A stretch of 64,000 nucleotides of DNA from Diplolepis rosae (lineage: Eukaryota > Arthropoda > Insecta > Hymenoptera > Diplolepididae), in contig JAPYXD010000754.1 in assembly GCA_030998225.1 (NCBI GenBank), positions 6,634,001 through 6,698,000 on the forward strand, in the 5' to 3' direction. Positions 31,174 to 42,854 of this stretch are shown piece by piece (positions within the stretch are counted from its first letter, which is position 1; every line of letters begins with the position of its first letter). The position numbers were made by a program, and so were the translations under genes. A model generated the notes under the pieces. That model did no database searches. It was not told the origin of the DNA and saw only the letters and a program-made list of their open reading frames with translations.

Positions 31174-31793
31174 CAGTAGCGGTCAGAATTGTGGGACCAC
31201 CTGTTTTTCGATAATTGCTTAAATTATCCTAATTGGAATTATGTAAGAGAAAAAATTTGTATTTTAATTAAATTCAAAGCTATCAAAATTCTTTATAAAA
31301 TAAGCCTAGCATGAATTCGTTTTGTTAAATTCTTACATACTGCTCGAGGTTAAAGTTCAAATATATAAAAGTTGGAAAAATTCCAATATTGCTTTTGTTG
31401 AGAAAAACATTTTTATAAGATATATAAAACATATAATCATGAATTTTGTATTGAATTCCCTTACAATATATATTCATATGATCTTTATTATGATTTGCCT
31501 ACAGATGAAATGTTTTCGAAATTTCCCTACTTTTTTGTTACAATTTCAACTCTTTGCATTATGCAAGAAAAAAATTATAGATTTATAATGACCATTCACA
31601 TTGAAATTTAGACTTTTTTGCAATAACTTCTTCAAAATTTAAAAGAACGACTTCATTCCAGACTAATTTTAAAGATAATTTTGATGCCTTTCACATTATT
31701 AAGAGTGAAAATTTCATCACTCACAGAATTGAAATTAAGATAATTTAAGCAATCATCTAAAAACAGGTGGTCCCATAATTCTGACCGGTAGTG
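31174..31793. mobile_element. Tc1-like MITE, 620 bp, TA duplication
   Basis: CAGTAGCGGTCAGAATTGTG at the left and CACTACCGGTCAGAATTATG (inverted right end) continue as GGACCACCTGTTTTT in both. Flanked by TA (31172-31173; 31794-31795). Ends of the CACTAGCGGTCAGAATT kind are typical of Tc1-like elements. The interior is AT-rich, without a transposase. Confidence 0.85.
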
Positions 31794-31798
31794 TACGC

Positions 31799-33164
31799 GG
31801 GTCATTCCATTTCGGATCGATCGGGTCATTCGGATCGATATCACCGTTTAGCGTCAAAGTCACAAAATAAGTTTTATATTAAATTGTAAGACACGTATTT
31901 TTTATTTTTGCTCAAAAGTTTGATTTTTCTGAGTTATCGCGATTTTAATTTTCGCTGTCAAAATTGATGTAACCTCATTCCATCTGGAATTTTTTTCAAC
32001 TTATTATAATTTTCACAAAAATAAAGTAATTAAGAGCATTTTTCTCGCAGAATGTTCGTAATTAGATAAACTTTTGGAATAATTGATAGTCAGAACACAC
32101 GAAAAACTGATTCAATCACTATTATTGAAAACGTAAAATGGGAAAAAAAATTCGAATAAAAAAATTTCAAACTTCAACATCTTTTTCTTCTTTTAAATTT
32201 TTTTCACATATTTGAGAAGGTTAAAGCAATATTTTACATAAATCCCAGCACCCAAATATGCTTTGTTCCCAAATGAGAATTTTTTTTGGAAAAGCGTAAA
32301 TCTGTCATACTGTAGCCGGGTATATGAGTTTAATCACTTTTATTTTATCGTCATAAATCCGTTAAAGTTGTTACATTGGGTAATATTAAATATAACTGTA
32401 ATAATTATTACATACATTTTTATAGACATTACATTTTATGAATGTTCTGCTCCATTTGGGCGTGGAAACCCGGTGTCTTTTCGTTGAATTTTGAACTCGA
32501 TGAACAAACAAACGAATACACATAATAATCGTTCATTGCTTTCCATAATAAATTGCGTCAAAAGTATGTGGAATATACAAATCATAAGGGTATCAGTTTT
32601 GTATGTACTCCAGTATACGTTCCACTCTCTGAATCTGAATCAGTCAAATTTTCACTGATTGAATCAGTGATTTGCCTTCTCACTGATTCATCAGTGAAAA
32701 AATATTTTTCACTGTCAAATCAGACAATTTTCACTAAAATAATCAGTGAAATTTGACTGATTTACAGTAACCTCTTTTCAGCTATTTGAATCAGTCAAAT
32801 TTCACTAATAATCAGTAGATTTTGACTGAATCAAATTTAGAGAGCATGTTAACCAAATTTGATGAATATAACATTCAAAGATAATACAAGTAAGCGTTAG
32901 TTAGTATTTTGAATTTTCAGATGCTTTAACTCGACTATAGTACGACAGATTTCCGCTTTTCGAAAAAAATCTCATTTGCGAACAAAACATATTTCAATTT
33001 TGACAGCGAAGATTAAAATCGCGATAACTCAGAAAAATCAAACTTTTGAGCAAAAAGAAAAAATACGTGTCTCTTACATTTTAATGTAGAACTTATTTTC
33101 TGACTTTGACGCGAAACGGTGATGTCGACCCGAATTGCCCGATCGATCCGAAATGGAATGGCCC
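31799..33164. mobile_element. GGGTCATTCCA element 2, 1.37 kb
   Basis: GGGTCATTCCATTTCGGATC at the left and its inverted form at the right, with about 165 bp of pairing (motifs GATCGGGCAATTCG, AACTCAGAAAAATCAAAC, CGCGATTTTAATYTTCGCTG). It abuts the Tc1-like MITE at the left and a CACGG hairpin at the right, and hosts a CACTCTCTAAATCTGAATCAG MITE. No transposase. Confidence 0.75.
32623..32845. mobile_element. AATCTGAATCAGT MITE nested in element 2
   Basis: CACTCTCTGAATCTGAATCA at the left; inverted right end CTCTCTAAATTTGATTCAG. Interior of repeated TCACTGATTCATCAGTGAAA palindromic units. The closest relative is 38528-38731. Confidence 0.75.
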
Positions 33165-33165
33165 A

Positions 33166-33331
33166 CTTGGAAAAAACAATCCAGTAAAGTTTATAAAACT
33201 GCTCAAGAGTTAGAGATACAGGCATTTATAAAACGGAGTTCGGTAAATTTTCCAGAAGTCTGTTCCTTAAATGCCTGTATCCCCAACTCTTGAACAGTTT
33301 CATAAACTTTACTGAACTATTTTTTTCCGTG
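33166..33331. mobile_element. CACGG-type hairpin MITE, 166 bp
   Basis: CTTGGAAAAAACAATCCAGT and the inverted right end CACGGAAAAAAATAGTTCAG; the arms pair along almost their whole length (AGTTTATRAAACTGYTCAAG, GATACAGGCATTTA). It lies directly against the end of the previous element. Confidence 0.7.
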
Positions 33332-33810
33332 TAAAAGCTTGATACATTAATTGCATATTTTTTTGCTGAATTTTTCATTCTTGTGATAATTGATTTTGTA
33401 ACCAAAAGTCTTATGTCGATAGAAACGATCACGGTAACGAACGTGAAGTAAATCTGTGGATAATTAAAAAATAGGTCAACCTAGCATATGTGAAAACTTG
33501 AAATGTAGTAATGTAATATTGTCAAAGTTAAGAAAGTATAGAAGAACCATTAAAAAACCAACGACTTTTTCTATAAAATAGGTTCTGATTGAAGTTTTTC
33601 GCTTTATTCTGTCAAAACATATCATGTGCGTTTAACACATCGAAAATACTTGATTTTTGCAACATTCTATTGTTCAATTTTATAACCTAGGACCACTTGA
33701 ATTACATGACTTTGTATATTAATTCATTCCTGCAGGATAACTTCTCTTGTTTACAGAACATTTTTTTGGCACTCAGAAAAATTATTAATGTCCATAAAAG
33801 CGTCTTTAAT
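33332..33810. other. No gene recognised
   Basis: AT-rich unique-looking sequence. Confidence 0.45.
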
Positions 33811-34934
33811 CAATTTACGTAAGGCTCTATCGGCCTTAAGGAACACATTCTCATCATGACACTCATGCTTCGCGCTCGATTTTCTGTATACATTTCAGTA
33901 ACTTTTTAATAAATTACACGATTAAAATAATTTATTTTCTTCAAAATCTCTCAAAAAGAAAAAACAATCGTGAACTGTACTTAAGCAAACGATTTTGCAG
34001 AACAACGCTTATTTCGTATCTCACATATTTTGGTGAAAAAAATCGAATTTTTAGAATATTAAAAATCAAAACATAAAATATACATCCTGTCCCGGAATGT
34101 CTTAATGAGAATTTGTAGACCTTATTTAGGCAAACAATTTTCTATCAAACGTTTTTATTGTATCTCACATATTTTGTCTAAAAAATGAAATTTTTGAATT
34201 TTAATCGTATTTTTTGGAATTGAAACGGAAAATATATGTTTTTTCAGAAACTGTGTGAAACAAAATTTGTAGATCTTTTTGAAACGAACAACTTTGTATT
34301 CTTAATTTTTTCGTATTTTACATATTATTGTTAAAAAATTGAATTTTGGATTTTCAATATTTTTTTCTTAAATTACAAAGAAAAATATGCATCTTATGAA
34401 AAAATGTTACAATTCAAATTTGTAGGTCTTTATGTAGAAAATAATATTGTATCATAACGTTTTTCCGTATCTCGTATAATTTAACTGGAAAATGGAATTT
34501 TGATATTGACTTTTTTCAAGTTTGAATATGCTGTAACATTCCTAATTTTGATTTAATCAAAAAATGTTATCAGGATAATTTGTAGAGATTTATGAGCACT
34601 ATCAAAAACCAGTATTGAAATTTTAGATTTTTTCAAAAAGTTATTTTCAAAAACACAAAAGTAGTGCTCAATCCCTCAATTTTGATTGGATGTGGCTGGT
34701 TAACGAACTTGTCCTTACTTTTTCGGCTCCGATAAAATGTGTCAAAGCTCAATTCAATCTGATAATTCTATCTAGATTTATGCCGCACACGACCTACTAC
34801 AGACAGACAGACAGACACTTTCGTAAAAACCCTTTTTTCTGACTCAGGGTGTCTCAAAACGTAAAGATTTGATGAAAATTTCGAAAGTCATTTTTCACAT
34901 AAAACCAATACCTTCTCATCCATGATGAGAATGT
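33811..34934 (-). mobile_element. Repeat R1, copy c
   Basis: Core 33845-34934 between ACATTCTCATCAT and its inverted copy, full-length (1090 bp), on the minus strand. The short tail with AAGGCTCTATCGGCCTTAAG lies at the left; the GAGCGCGAAGC part is missing. Confidence 0.8.
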
Positions 34935-34988
34935 AAAAATTTAGTATGGTAGGCTTACAGCCTAGCCATTAGGTTCATGAAATTAGCT

Positions 34989-35400
34989 GGCACTGAAGAG
35001 GGCCCCCCGAGTCGAAATTTCGAGGGCCTCATATGAGCCTCTTGGTGATTTTGAAGCTCATTTGAAACATTTTAAGCCTCCACAACCTCTTTAAAGCCTA
35101 TTGATAATCGTTAAGTCATCATTTAGCCCTCTTTAGCCTCTGTATTTTATTTTTCAACCTCCTTTAACGCTCAGGAGCGTCTTCGATCGAGAAGAGCCTC
35201 ACACCGTCGTAATGTATGGCCTCATTTGAACCTCTTGACCCTAAAACGGACGTAAGTCAAGTCTGGAGGCTTAAAAGAGGTTCAAAAATACGAACAAGAA
35301 CCTCTTTTACCCCTCTTCAGCCTCAAAATTATGTCGCAGAGGCTCAAATGAGGCCTTCGATTTTTCGACTCGGGTCCCATTTGTGGCCGAAACGTTTGCC
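34989..35400 (+). ncRNA. Hammerhead ribozyme copy 2, split by an insertion
   Basis: GGCA + CUGAAGA + GGG CCC lies at 34989-35005; ATTTGTGGCCGAAACGTTTGCC resumes at about 35379-35400. Removing 35006-35374 leaves the same order as copies 1 and 3 apart from the C-run. The break is in the stem II loop. An RNA would have to bridge 369 bp, so it is presumably inactive. Confidence 0.7.
35006..35374. mobile_element. GC-patch element P3 (GCCTCATTTGAGCCTC motif), 369 bp
   Basis: Ends CCCGAGTCGAAATTTCGAGG and, inverted, CCCGAGTCGAAAAATCGAAG, both followed by GGCCTCAT.TGAGCC. The interior has more than ten degenerate units of GAGGCTCAAATGAGG / CCTCTTTNAGCCT. Its exact insertion point is known because the ribozyme it interrupts is intact elsewhere. 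An open frame (35216-35443) is a by-product of the repeats. Confidence 0.8.
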
Positions 35401-35485
35401 TTTTTATCTCCATAATATATTTCCTGCCTTGAAAAATCTTTGATATGTTTCTTTATCATTAATTTTTAATGAAAACTAAGTTTGA

Positions 35486-35908
35486 AGACGAAGAAGGTGA
35501 ATTGTATAGGCCTGGAATAGCAGATTAGCTCTAGGTATGATATTTAAAAATTTATAACAATGATGTAATCGGCATGGAGAAACTCTTTATTGTAAAATCT
35601 AGTATTATTATTGGGTTTTCCCAGAAGTATAGGAAATATATTCCAGTTTAATTAAATTTTTGGTTTTTTTTATTTCAAGCACTGTGAAGGCGACAATCAC
35701 TGCAGCAGCAGCGGAACTTTTTTTTTTGAAGACTCAGGAGATGGTGGATAACTTGCTGAAAATCGAATATTTTCATTTGAAAAAATTACTGTGTATTCAT
35801 TATTTATGCACAAATATATTTGCGAAATTTTAAAACATTCGATGCAATACTTTTTTTTTAATTCACAAAAATCATCTGTTTTTCAGGCGGTCCAACTAGT
35901 TGTGCCCC
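35486..35908 (+). mobile_element. Partial copy of the 13744 TTAA element
   Basis: Matches 13815-13905 and 14820-15102 of the first copy, joined with the foldback missing. The right end is GTTGTGCCCC followed by TTAA (35909-35912). The left terminus is absent. About 50 bp at 35573-35622, beginning CATGGAGAAACTCTTTATTG, are foreign and resemble a CACGG-type end. Confidence 0.7.
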
Positions 35909-35912
35909 TTAA

Positions 35913-36554
35913 GATGTGTGTGGTGTAGCGTTGTCACCGATAAAAATTATACCGTTACGATTGACCAATTCTGGCCGTTTTCCTTTGACCGCTGCATTCA
36001 ATTAGTTACGCTGATGACAGTAGACATCCGAATTAATCGTTTCGTTCTTTAGAAGCAGCTCAATAAATACCACACCTTTCCAATCCCATCAAACTACAAG
36101 CATAATCTTTTTTTGCTGCAATTCAGCTTTAGATGTTGTTTGTGGTGGTTCATCACGCTTAGGCCATTATCGTTTTCGCACGACGTTATTCTAAACAATC
36201 CATTTTTCATCACCAGTGATAATTCGTTTCAAAAAAGATCGAATTAATTGTGTTTAAGATGCAAATCACAAGCGTTGATGCGTTTTGTTAAATGGATTTC
36301 TTTCAATTTATGTGGAATCCTAATATCAAGTTTTTAACGAGTCCAAAACGTTCTATATGAGATTCTATTGTTGATTTTGGTATTTTTAACATTTCTTCAA
36401 TCTCTCGCATAGTTACGTGACGATACGATTCGATTATGGCTTTGATTTGGTCATCATAAACTTTATTTGGCCGATCCGAACGTTGCTCATTTATACGTGT
36501 ATGTGTATGTAAGTATGCAACTGTGTTCATAAATACACTTTCTATGTTGGTCAC
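35913..36554 (-). pseudogene. mariner transposase remnant (mellifera-like)
   Basis: On the minus strand, 36554-36303 encodes a helix-turn-helix-like part with PNKVYDDQIKAIIESYRHVT and MREIEEMLKIPKSTIESHI. Continuing across stops and shifts come LKEIHLTKRINACDLHLK, the first catalytic block ITGDEKW (about 36195-36225), KAELQQKKIMLVV, and a second block IFIGDNATPHT (about 35915-35945). These are in the usual mariner order and spacing. The first part of the protein and everything after the second aspartate, including the third catalytic residue, are missing; in-frame stops occur (for example within the VV*WDWKGV region). No terminal repeats are identified. The neighbours are a TTAA element copy and R1, so it is a fragment in a repeat cluster. 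Confidence 0.9.
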
Positions 36555-36601
36555 AAAATCTAATAAAAACTATGGTAAAATTTACGAATGACTGAATTTT
36601 T

Positions 36602-37885
36602 ACATTCTCATCATGGATGAGAAGGTATTGGTTTTATGTGAAAAATGACTTTCGATATTTTCATCAAATCTTTACGTTTTGAGACCCCCTGAGTCAGAAA
36701 AAATGGTTTTTACGAAAGTGTCTGTCTGTCTGTCTGTCTGTCTGTAGTAGGTCGTGTGCGGCATAACTCTCGATAGAATTATCAGATTGAATTGAGCTTT
36801 GGTACACTTTATCGGAGCCGAAAAAGTAAGGACAAGTTCGTTAACCAGCCACATCCAATCAAAATTGAGGGATTGAGCACTACTTTTGTGTTTTTGAAAA
36901 TAACTTTTTGAAAAAATCAAAAATTTCAATACTGGTTTTTGATAGTGCTCATAAATCTCTACAAATTATCCTAATAACATTTTTTGATTAAATCAAAATT
37001 AGAAATGTTACAGCATATTCAAATTCGAAAAAAGTCAATATCAAAATTCCATTTTCCAGTTAAATTATACGAGATACGAAAAAACGTTATGATACAATAT
37101 TATTGAATAAATAAAGTCCTACAAATTTGAATTGTAACATTTTTTCATAAGATGCATATTTTTCTTTTTAATTAAAAAAAAAACTATTGAAAATCCAAAA
37201 TTCAATTTTTTAACAGTAATATTCGAAATACGAAAAAAACGTAAGAATACAAAGTTGTTTGTTTCAAAAGATCTACAAATTTTGTCTCACACAGTTTCTG
37301 ATAAAACATATATTTTTCGTTTTAATTCCAAAAAATACGATTAAAATTCAAAAATTCCATTTTTTAGACAAAATATGTGAGATAAAAAAAACCTTTGGAT
37401 GGAAAATTGTTTGCCTAAATGAGGTCTACAAATTCTCATTAAGACATTTCGGGACAGGATGTATACTTTATGTTTTGATTTTTAATATTAAATAAATTCG
37501 ATTTTTTTCACCAAAGTATGTGAGATACGAAATAAGCGTTGTTCTACAAAATCGTTTCCTTAAATAAAGTCTACGATTGTTTTTCCTTTTTGAGAGATTT
37601 GGAAGAAAATAAATGATTTTAATCATGTAATTTATTAAAAAGTTACTGAAATGTATACAGAAAATCGAGCGCGAAGTGCGAGCGCCATGATGAGAATGTG
37701 TTCCTTAAGGCTGATAGAGCCTTAAGTAAATTGAATTTCCTGTTTCACTTAATTTTAAAAAGAAATTGAGTGACTTTGAGAAAATGTGTAATTCACATCA
37801 TCTGTAATATTATTATAAAATTGGTTTGAGCTTTAGTATCAAATTATAATAAATAAACTTGAATGTATGTGAAGAATTTATTGCG
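36602..37885 (+). mobile_element. Repeat R1, copy d, full core
   Basis: Core 36602-37699 between ACATTCTCATCAT and ATGATGAGAATGT, with seven GTCT units (36718-36745). The tail continues with CTTAAGGCTGATAGAGCCTT to TGTATGTGAAGAATT; the GCGCGAAGCGCG block is absent. Preceded by TTTTT like the other copies. Confidence 0.8.
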
Positions 37886-38527
37886 TTTACTTCAATATAA
37901 TTCATTCAATGTGTCGATCGTGATTTTACTATTTCAGTAAATAAAACTTCCTTTTGTTTTTAGGCATAAGTAAAATTATTTCACCATTTTCTCTAATATT
38001 ATTAGTAACTCCATAGTTTTATATTCAAAATAATAATTTCTAAAAAACTAACGTTATATCCTCGTTTCCTATTGAATTTTAGTAAAAATAAATATAATAA
38101 TACTAGATTTTACAATGAAGAGTTTCTCCATGTGGTTGGTTTATGGCCCTAACTCGTAACATAAGCCAAGAAGATGATAAAGATTGTTTAAAACTCTGGG
38201 AATATGAACTGTCAAATTTGAATATCTAAATAAGTCCGAAAAACTCTGAGAATCTTTATTGCTTTTCAGCACATGATTCAATTCGTTATGTTGTATAAGA
38301 TTGATTTGCGAGTCTTCACGCATTTAGTTTAACTGGATCTCGTCTCGCAAGCAAGAACGAATGTGTGAGTGACGTCATTCGTAATATTTGAAATCCTATA
38401 CTCCCTAAATCTGGATCAGCAAAAACGTGACTAAATTGAAATCAGCGACGTTTTTCTGGATAAGTAATTAGTTACTTGTAACTGAAAAATAGTGAAAATT
38501 ACTGATTTTATAGATAACTGGGCTCAT
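37886..38527. other. Unassigned; contains CACGG-type end
   Basis: TACTAGATTTTACAATGAAG...TTTCTCCATG (38101-38132) is the inverted match of 35573-35610, so the two may be the ends of one element of about 2.56 kb that has absorbed other insertions, or two unrelated fragments. At 38395-38470 there is an old relative of the AATCTGAATCAGT MITE. Confidence 0.35.
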
Positions 38528-38731
38528 TACTCTCTAAATCTGAATCAGTCAAATTAAGACTGATTGAATCAGTGATTTGCTTTTTCACTGATTCATCAGT
38601 GAAAAAAATATTTTTCACTGTCAAATCAATTAATTTCCACTGATTCATCAGTGAAAAAAAGATTTTTCACTGTCAAATCAGTCAATTTTCACTGATGATC
38701 AGTAGATTTTGACTGATTAAAATTTAGAGTG
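38528..38731. mobile_element. AATCTGAATCAGT MITE, 204 bp
   Basis: ACTCTCTAAATCTGAATCAG at the left and inverted ACACTCTAAATTTTAATCAG at the right. The interior has two tandem palindromic units of TTCACTGATTCATCAGTGAA. Confidence 0.8.
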
Positions 38732-39663
38732 TAATTTAAATTTAGTCAAATAAGTAACTTCACATAATGTAGGATATTGTATATAATTTATTCATGAAAT
38801 TGTTACGTCATAGGGACTTTAATATTTGATGGTGTCGAAGGTTCATTCTTTTAAGACAGGGTTAAAATAATCCTCCTTTAGAGTAAAAACATTTATGTAT
38901 GAATAGATTATAAACCTGTGTCAAAATTTAATATGATGAATATTAATCTCTTAAGGGGGTTCACCTGTGTAATGACTGATTTTCAAGAGGTTTTTCAGTA
39001 ATTACTTGTGAGAGAAATACTAAAGATTTTTAATGATGCTTACAATATTTTGTTTCTTTATGATTCAATATTCTACATAAATTTTGCACGCATCGGTCGT
39101 CTGAAACGAAAAACGAAAATATCTCGTTATTCGTAATCAAGTTGCCGAAGTACTGACGTAGGTGTTTCGCAAATATTTGAAAACCACCAAAATGGCAGAC
39201 TTCGAAAAAAAATGTTATTTTACATGTTTTTTTTTTCGACATTATGAGCAGTAAAAGATGAACGAAACAAAATTTCGAAAATCCGCTACGTGAGTACCTC
39301 GGGTAATGTATAAAAACTGTTTACAAAAAATGCCAACTCGACTCATCGAATACATTTTGCGCAATCCTGCACAGCAACTTGAAAAACACGCTTTCGAGAA
39401 AAACGCGCTTAAAGTTTTAGGATACAATAAAACAAAGTGGACGTGGGCGTCTTTGGGGAATTGTAGCTCACAAACTAAGTTGGTTTCATACAAATCCTTT
39501 TACGACATCATTTTCAATTAACTGAATTGTGAAAAAAATTATTTCAATGATATATTATATTTTATACTTATATATTATGCATTTTGTACGTAAACATGTA
39601 GAAACTGAATCAAGTTTTACACATGAAATTACTACAATACTTTTCTAAAGTATCACATGCCCT
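38732..39663. other. Unassigned, with possible TTAA-type left end
   Basis: TTAAGGGGGTTCACCTGTG at 38951 looks like the left end of a TTAA element, but no matching right end is found. Overlapping open frames on both strands (39242-39493 minus, 83 codons; 39306-39521 plus, 71 codons) lie in a segment with more even composition. No family recognised. Confidence 0.35.
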
Positions 39664-39998
39664 TAAGGAGCAAATTCTCATCATAACACTTTATATCCAT
39701 TAAAACCCAATTTGCATCAAAAATAAAAATTTGAATGCGCGTTTATAATAATATAATATATAACTCCTATGAAAGAAAGTTCAAAACCAAAGTTTTAAAT
39801 CTTTTTGAAATAAACAATTTTGTTTCCTAACGTTTTTTTATATCTCGCATAGTTTTTTTTGGAAACCAAAAAATTTTTTTTTAATAACATTTTTAATTAT
39901 TAAACAAAGAATATAACTCATATGACAAAATGGTCATCAAGAAATTTATAGATCTTTTTGAAATAAATAAGTATATTTTGGCGGAAAAATAGAATATT
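39664..39998 (-). repeat. Diverged R1 relative, left part
   Basis: CTTAAGGAGCAAATTCTCATCAT and the following blocks (TTTAAATCTTTTTGAAATAAAC, TATATCTCGCATAGTTTTTT) are old relatives of R1. It is cut at 39998 by the Penelope-type palindrome and continues at 42941. Confidence 0.55.
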
Positions 39999-40103
39999 CA
40001 TATTCTGGACTTACATTGACCCTTAATTAATAATTGAAGATATATGTTGATGTTGGTAATTGGCTTTAGGGTCCAAGGTTGATAAAAACTCAGAGTTTTA
40101 CAT

Positions 40104-40145
40104 AATCAGACGTTTCGGCTCTGATCGGAGCCCTCATCAGTGATT
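40104..40145 (-). ncRNA. Minimal hammerhead ribozyme, copy 4
   Basis: Minus strand: AAUCA, CUGAUGA, stem II GGCUC / CGAUCA / GAGCC with one extra G, GAAAC, GUC (cleavage after C), UGAUU pairing with AAUCA. Stem III is reduced to AC/GU. Same architecture as copies 1-3 but with a different, still complementary stem I. Confidence 0.8.
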
Positions 40146-40462
40146 TATTCAAATCTAAAAATACAGAAAAAGGTTTTGCTAACATAGGATATTTTGTATA
40201 AAAAATTTTTTGTAAAAATTTTTAACAAGTAATTATCATTATGTTTTTACATGTAGGTAAATAAATTTTGATATTACTTTGAGGTAAATATTTCATTCAC
40301 ATAACCTAACAAACTAGATACCAGAAAGCATTTTTTGGAAGGTTGGAATTAAGTGTCTAAATATAAAAAATATTTTTAATTGACATTCGTGCATGGAATT
40401 GTAGATTGAAATTTTTGTGGTGTAGTTTTTAATACAATATATATACATGCATACATAAACAA

Positions 40463-40581
40463 CCACACACACACACACACACACACACATACATATATAT
40501 ATATATTTGAGTGTATATCTTGAGCATATATATATATACATACACATATACATATATACATACATATACATACATACATAT

Positions 40582-40620
<39 letters not shown>

Positions 40621-40975
40621 TATACATACATACACATACACATATACATATACATACATACATATACATACACACATATACACATACACACATACACATA
40701 TACACACATACATACATACACATATATACATACATATACACATACACATATATATATATATATACATACATATACATATATATACATACACATATACACA
40801 CATATACATACACACATACATACATACATATATATATATATATACACACATACATACATATATATACACATATATACATACACATATATATACACATACA
40901 CATACACACATATATACACATACACACATCCATACATACATATACACATAGACACACACACACATACACAGACAT
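40463..40975. repeat. CA/TA microsatellite tract, left arm
   Basis: Mixed (CA)n, (TA)n and CATA units. It contains one unique landmark, TTGAGTGTATATCTTGAGCA (40507-40526), mirrored in the right arm. Open frames up to about 225 codons here encode only Y/I/C/V or T/H/Y/I repeats. Confidence 0.95.
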
Positions 40976-40985
40976 ATACATCACG

Positions 40986-41877
40986 TAACATAACTCAGTT
41001 TACGAGTCAACCTCCCAGGGGAGAAGTGTGTGCAGTCTAAGTTATGTGTCTTCCCAAAAAACGGAAAAAGAAAAAACTGGATAATAACATTTATACAAAA
41101 AGTCGTAATTTTAATCAAGGTTAGTCCTCCTTTTTTACTCTATATATAGTCTGTGATAGGATTTAAAAATTTGGATAGAATTGTGCACAAATTTAATAAT
41201 AAAAAATACAATACCTACACATTTGAAAGTACTACACATTAAACACTAAGACATTACTATTAGATTTCGATAAAATTACTCCTAGAATTTTCTTCGCGGC
41301 TCTCTACGTCTTTTCATACCTTTATTTGTGTAATAAAAAAAAAAATTTTTCTTTCTATGTACAATCGCATCTAAATTTCTTTACTCAATTTATAATTTTT
41401 TACAATATTTTTTCTTACATCTACTTGTCAAACCAAAAAATCGGCAATTTACTCCCTAAAAACTGGATTTTACACAGTGCTATTCTCATTGCTTTACACC
41501 AAAGAAATATTTACATAGGTAATTTTAGATCTAGACTCAAACCAAAGAAAACTTTATGTGCAATATTATATGAAATTTTATGGCCTTTTTGTGTACATTC
41601 TGAATAAGCAGCCTCATATACCCACGATTGAGAAAAGCCTTTTGTATAACTCTACGGACTCTTTATGTTCTAAGTCATTGCAAAAAAACTATCAATTTTT
41701 CAGTTCTTCTTGCTAAAAAAGTATCACAGCGGACAAATTTCCAAGGAAAATATGCCAAAGAAAAAAATGTTAAATTAAATAAAATTTACAGATTGCACTT
41801 CATACCAAAAGAAATAATATTTAAAGAATTTGAAAATATTTTATATGTGTGGTATATATAATGTTATATGCATGTCA
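40986..41877. other. Spacer of the palindrome
   Basis: Starts with TAACATAACTCAGTTTACGA and a partially paired AAGTTATG 50 bp later. Open frames of 93 and 77 codons (41326-41607; 41628-41861) are AT-driven and not recognised. No Penelope reverse transcriptase or endonuclease motif is seen. Confidence 0.45.
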
Positions 41878-42357
41878 TATGTATGTATGTATGTGTGTAT
41901 GTACGTATGCATATTGTATAGTAAATGTACATTGTATATTGTGCATATATATGTGTATATATTGCATGCGTGATGTATATGTCTGTGTATGTGTGTGTGT
42001 ATGTATGTGTATGTGTATGTATGGATGTGTGTATGTGTATATATATATATGTATATATATGTATGTGTATGTGTATGTGTATGTGTGTATGTGTGTGTAT
42101 GTGTATGTGTGTATGTATATGTATGTATATGTGTGTATGTATATATGTATATGTATGTATGTGTATGTATATATATATATATATGTATGTATGTGTATAT
42201 GTATGTATATATATGTATGTATGTATGTGTGTATATGTGTATGTATGTATGTATGTGTGTATGTATGTATGTGTATATATGTATATGTGTGTATGTGTAT
42301 GTATGTATATGTATATATATGTGTATATATATATATATATATATGTATGTGTATGTG

Positions 42358-42388
<31 letters not shown>

Positions 42389-42447
42389 GTGTATATGTGT
42401 GTATATATATGTATATATATATATATATGCTCAAGATATACACTCAA

Positions 42448-42495
<48 letters not shown>

Positions 42496-42500
42496 TTGTT
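41878..42500. repeat. TG/TA microsatellite tract, right arm
   Basis: Inverted counterpart of the left tract, extending about 90 bp further toward the centre. Open frames up to 239 codons are products of the simple repeat. Confidence 0.95.
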
Positions 42501-42812
42501 TATGTATGCATGTATATATATTGTATTAAAAACTACACCACAAAAATTTCAATCTACAATTCCATGCACGAATGTCAATTAAAAATATTTTTTATATTTA
42601 GACACTTAATTCCAACCTTCCAAAAAATGCTTTCTGGTATCTAGTTTGTTAGGTTATGTGAATGAAATATTTACCTCAAAGTAATATCAAAATTTATTTA
42701 CCTACATGTAAAAACATAATGATAATTACTTGTTAAAAATTTTTACAAAAAATTTTTTATACAAAATATCCTATGTTAGCAAAACCTTTTTCTGTATTTT
42801 TAGATTTGAATA

Positions 42813-42854
42813 AATCACTGATGAGGGCTCCGATCAGAGCCGAAACGTCTGATT
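42813..42854 (+). ncRNA. Minimal hammerhead ribozyme, copy 5
   Basis: Identical to copy 4 over the 42-nt motif, on the plus strand: AAUCA, CUGAUGA, stem II, GAAACGUC, UGAUU. It points away from the palindrome centre, as copy 4 does on the other side. Confidence 0.8.

Larger units (their letters stand above)
34935..35475 (+). mobile_element. Penelope-like terminal repeat fragment 2
   Basis: Plus-strand sequence around an interrupted hammerhead; the downstream ATAATATATTTCCTGCCTT and ATGTTTCTTTATCATTAATT match fragment 1. A GC-patch element of 369 bp splits the ribozyme loop. Confidence 0.55.

Noticed and set aside
35573..38132. A single 2.56-kb CACGG element enclosing a TTAA copy, mariner and R1
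   Set aside because: The inverted ends match over about 38 bp, but flanking dinucleotides differ (GG/TG) and the left piece sits inside a TTAA element copy; two independent fragments are as likely.
38951..39666. A third TTAA-flanked piggyBac-like element
   Set aside because: The left end TTAAGGGGGTTCACC has no inverted partner; the TTAA at 39663 belongs to the R1-type tail (CTTAAGGA).
40314..40991. Open frames of about 180-225 codons on both strands
   Set aside because: They are translations of a CA/TA microsatellite (only Y, I, C, V, M or T, H, Y, I residues) and are mirrored in the right arm.
41849..42644. Open frames of about 190-240 codons
   Set aside because: Same microsatellite in inverted orientation; no codon signal.
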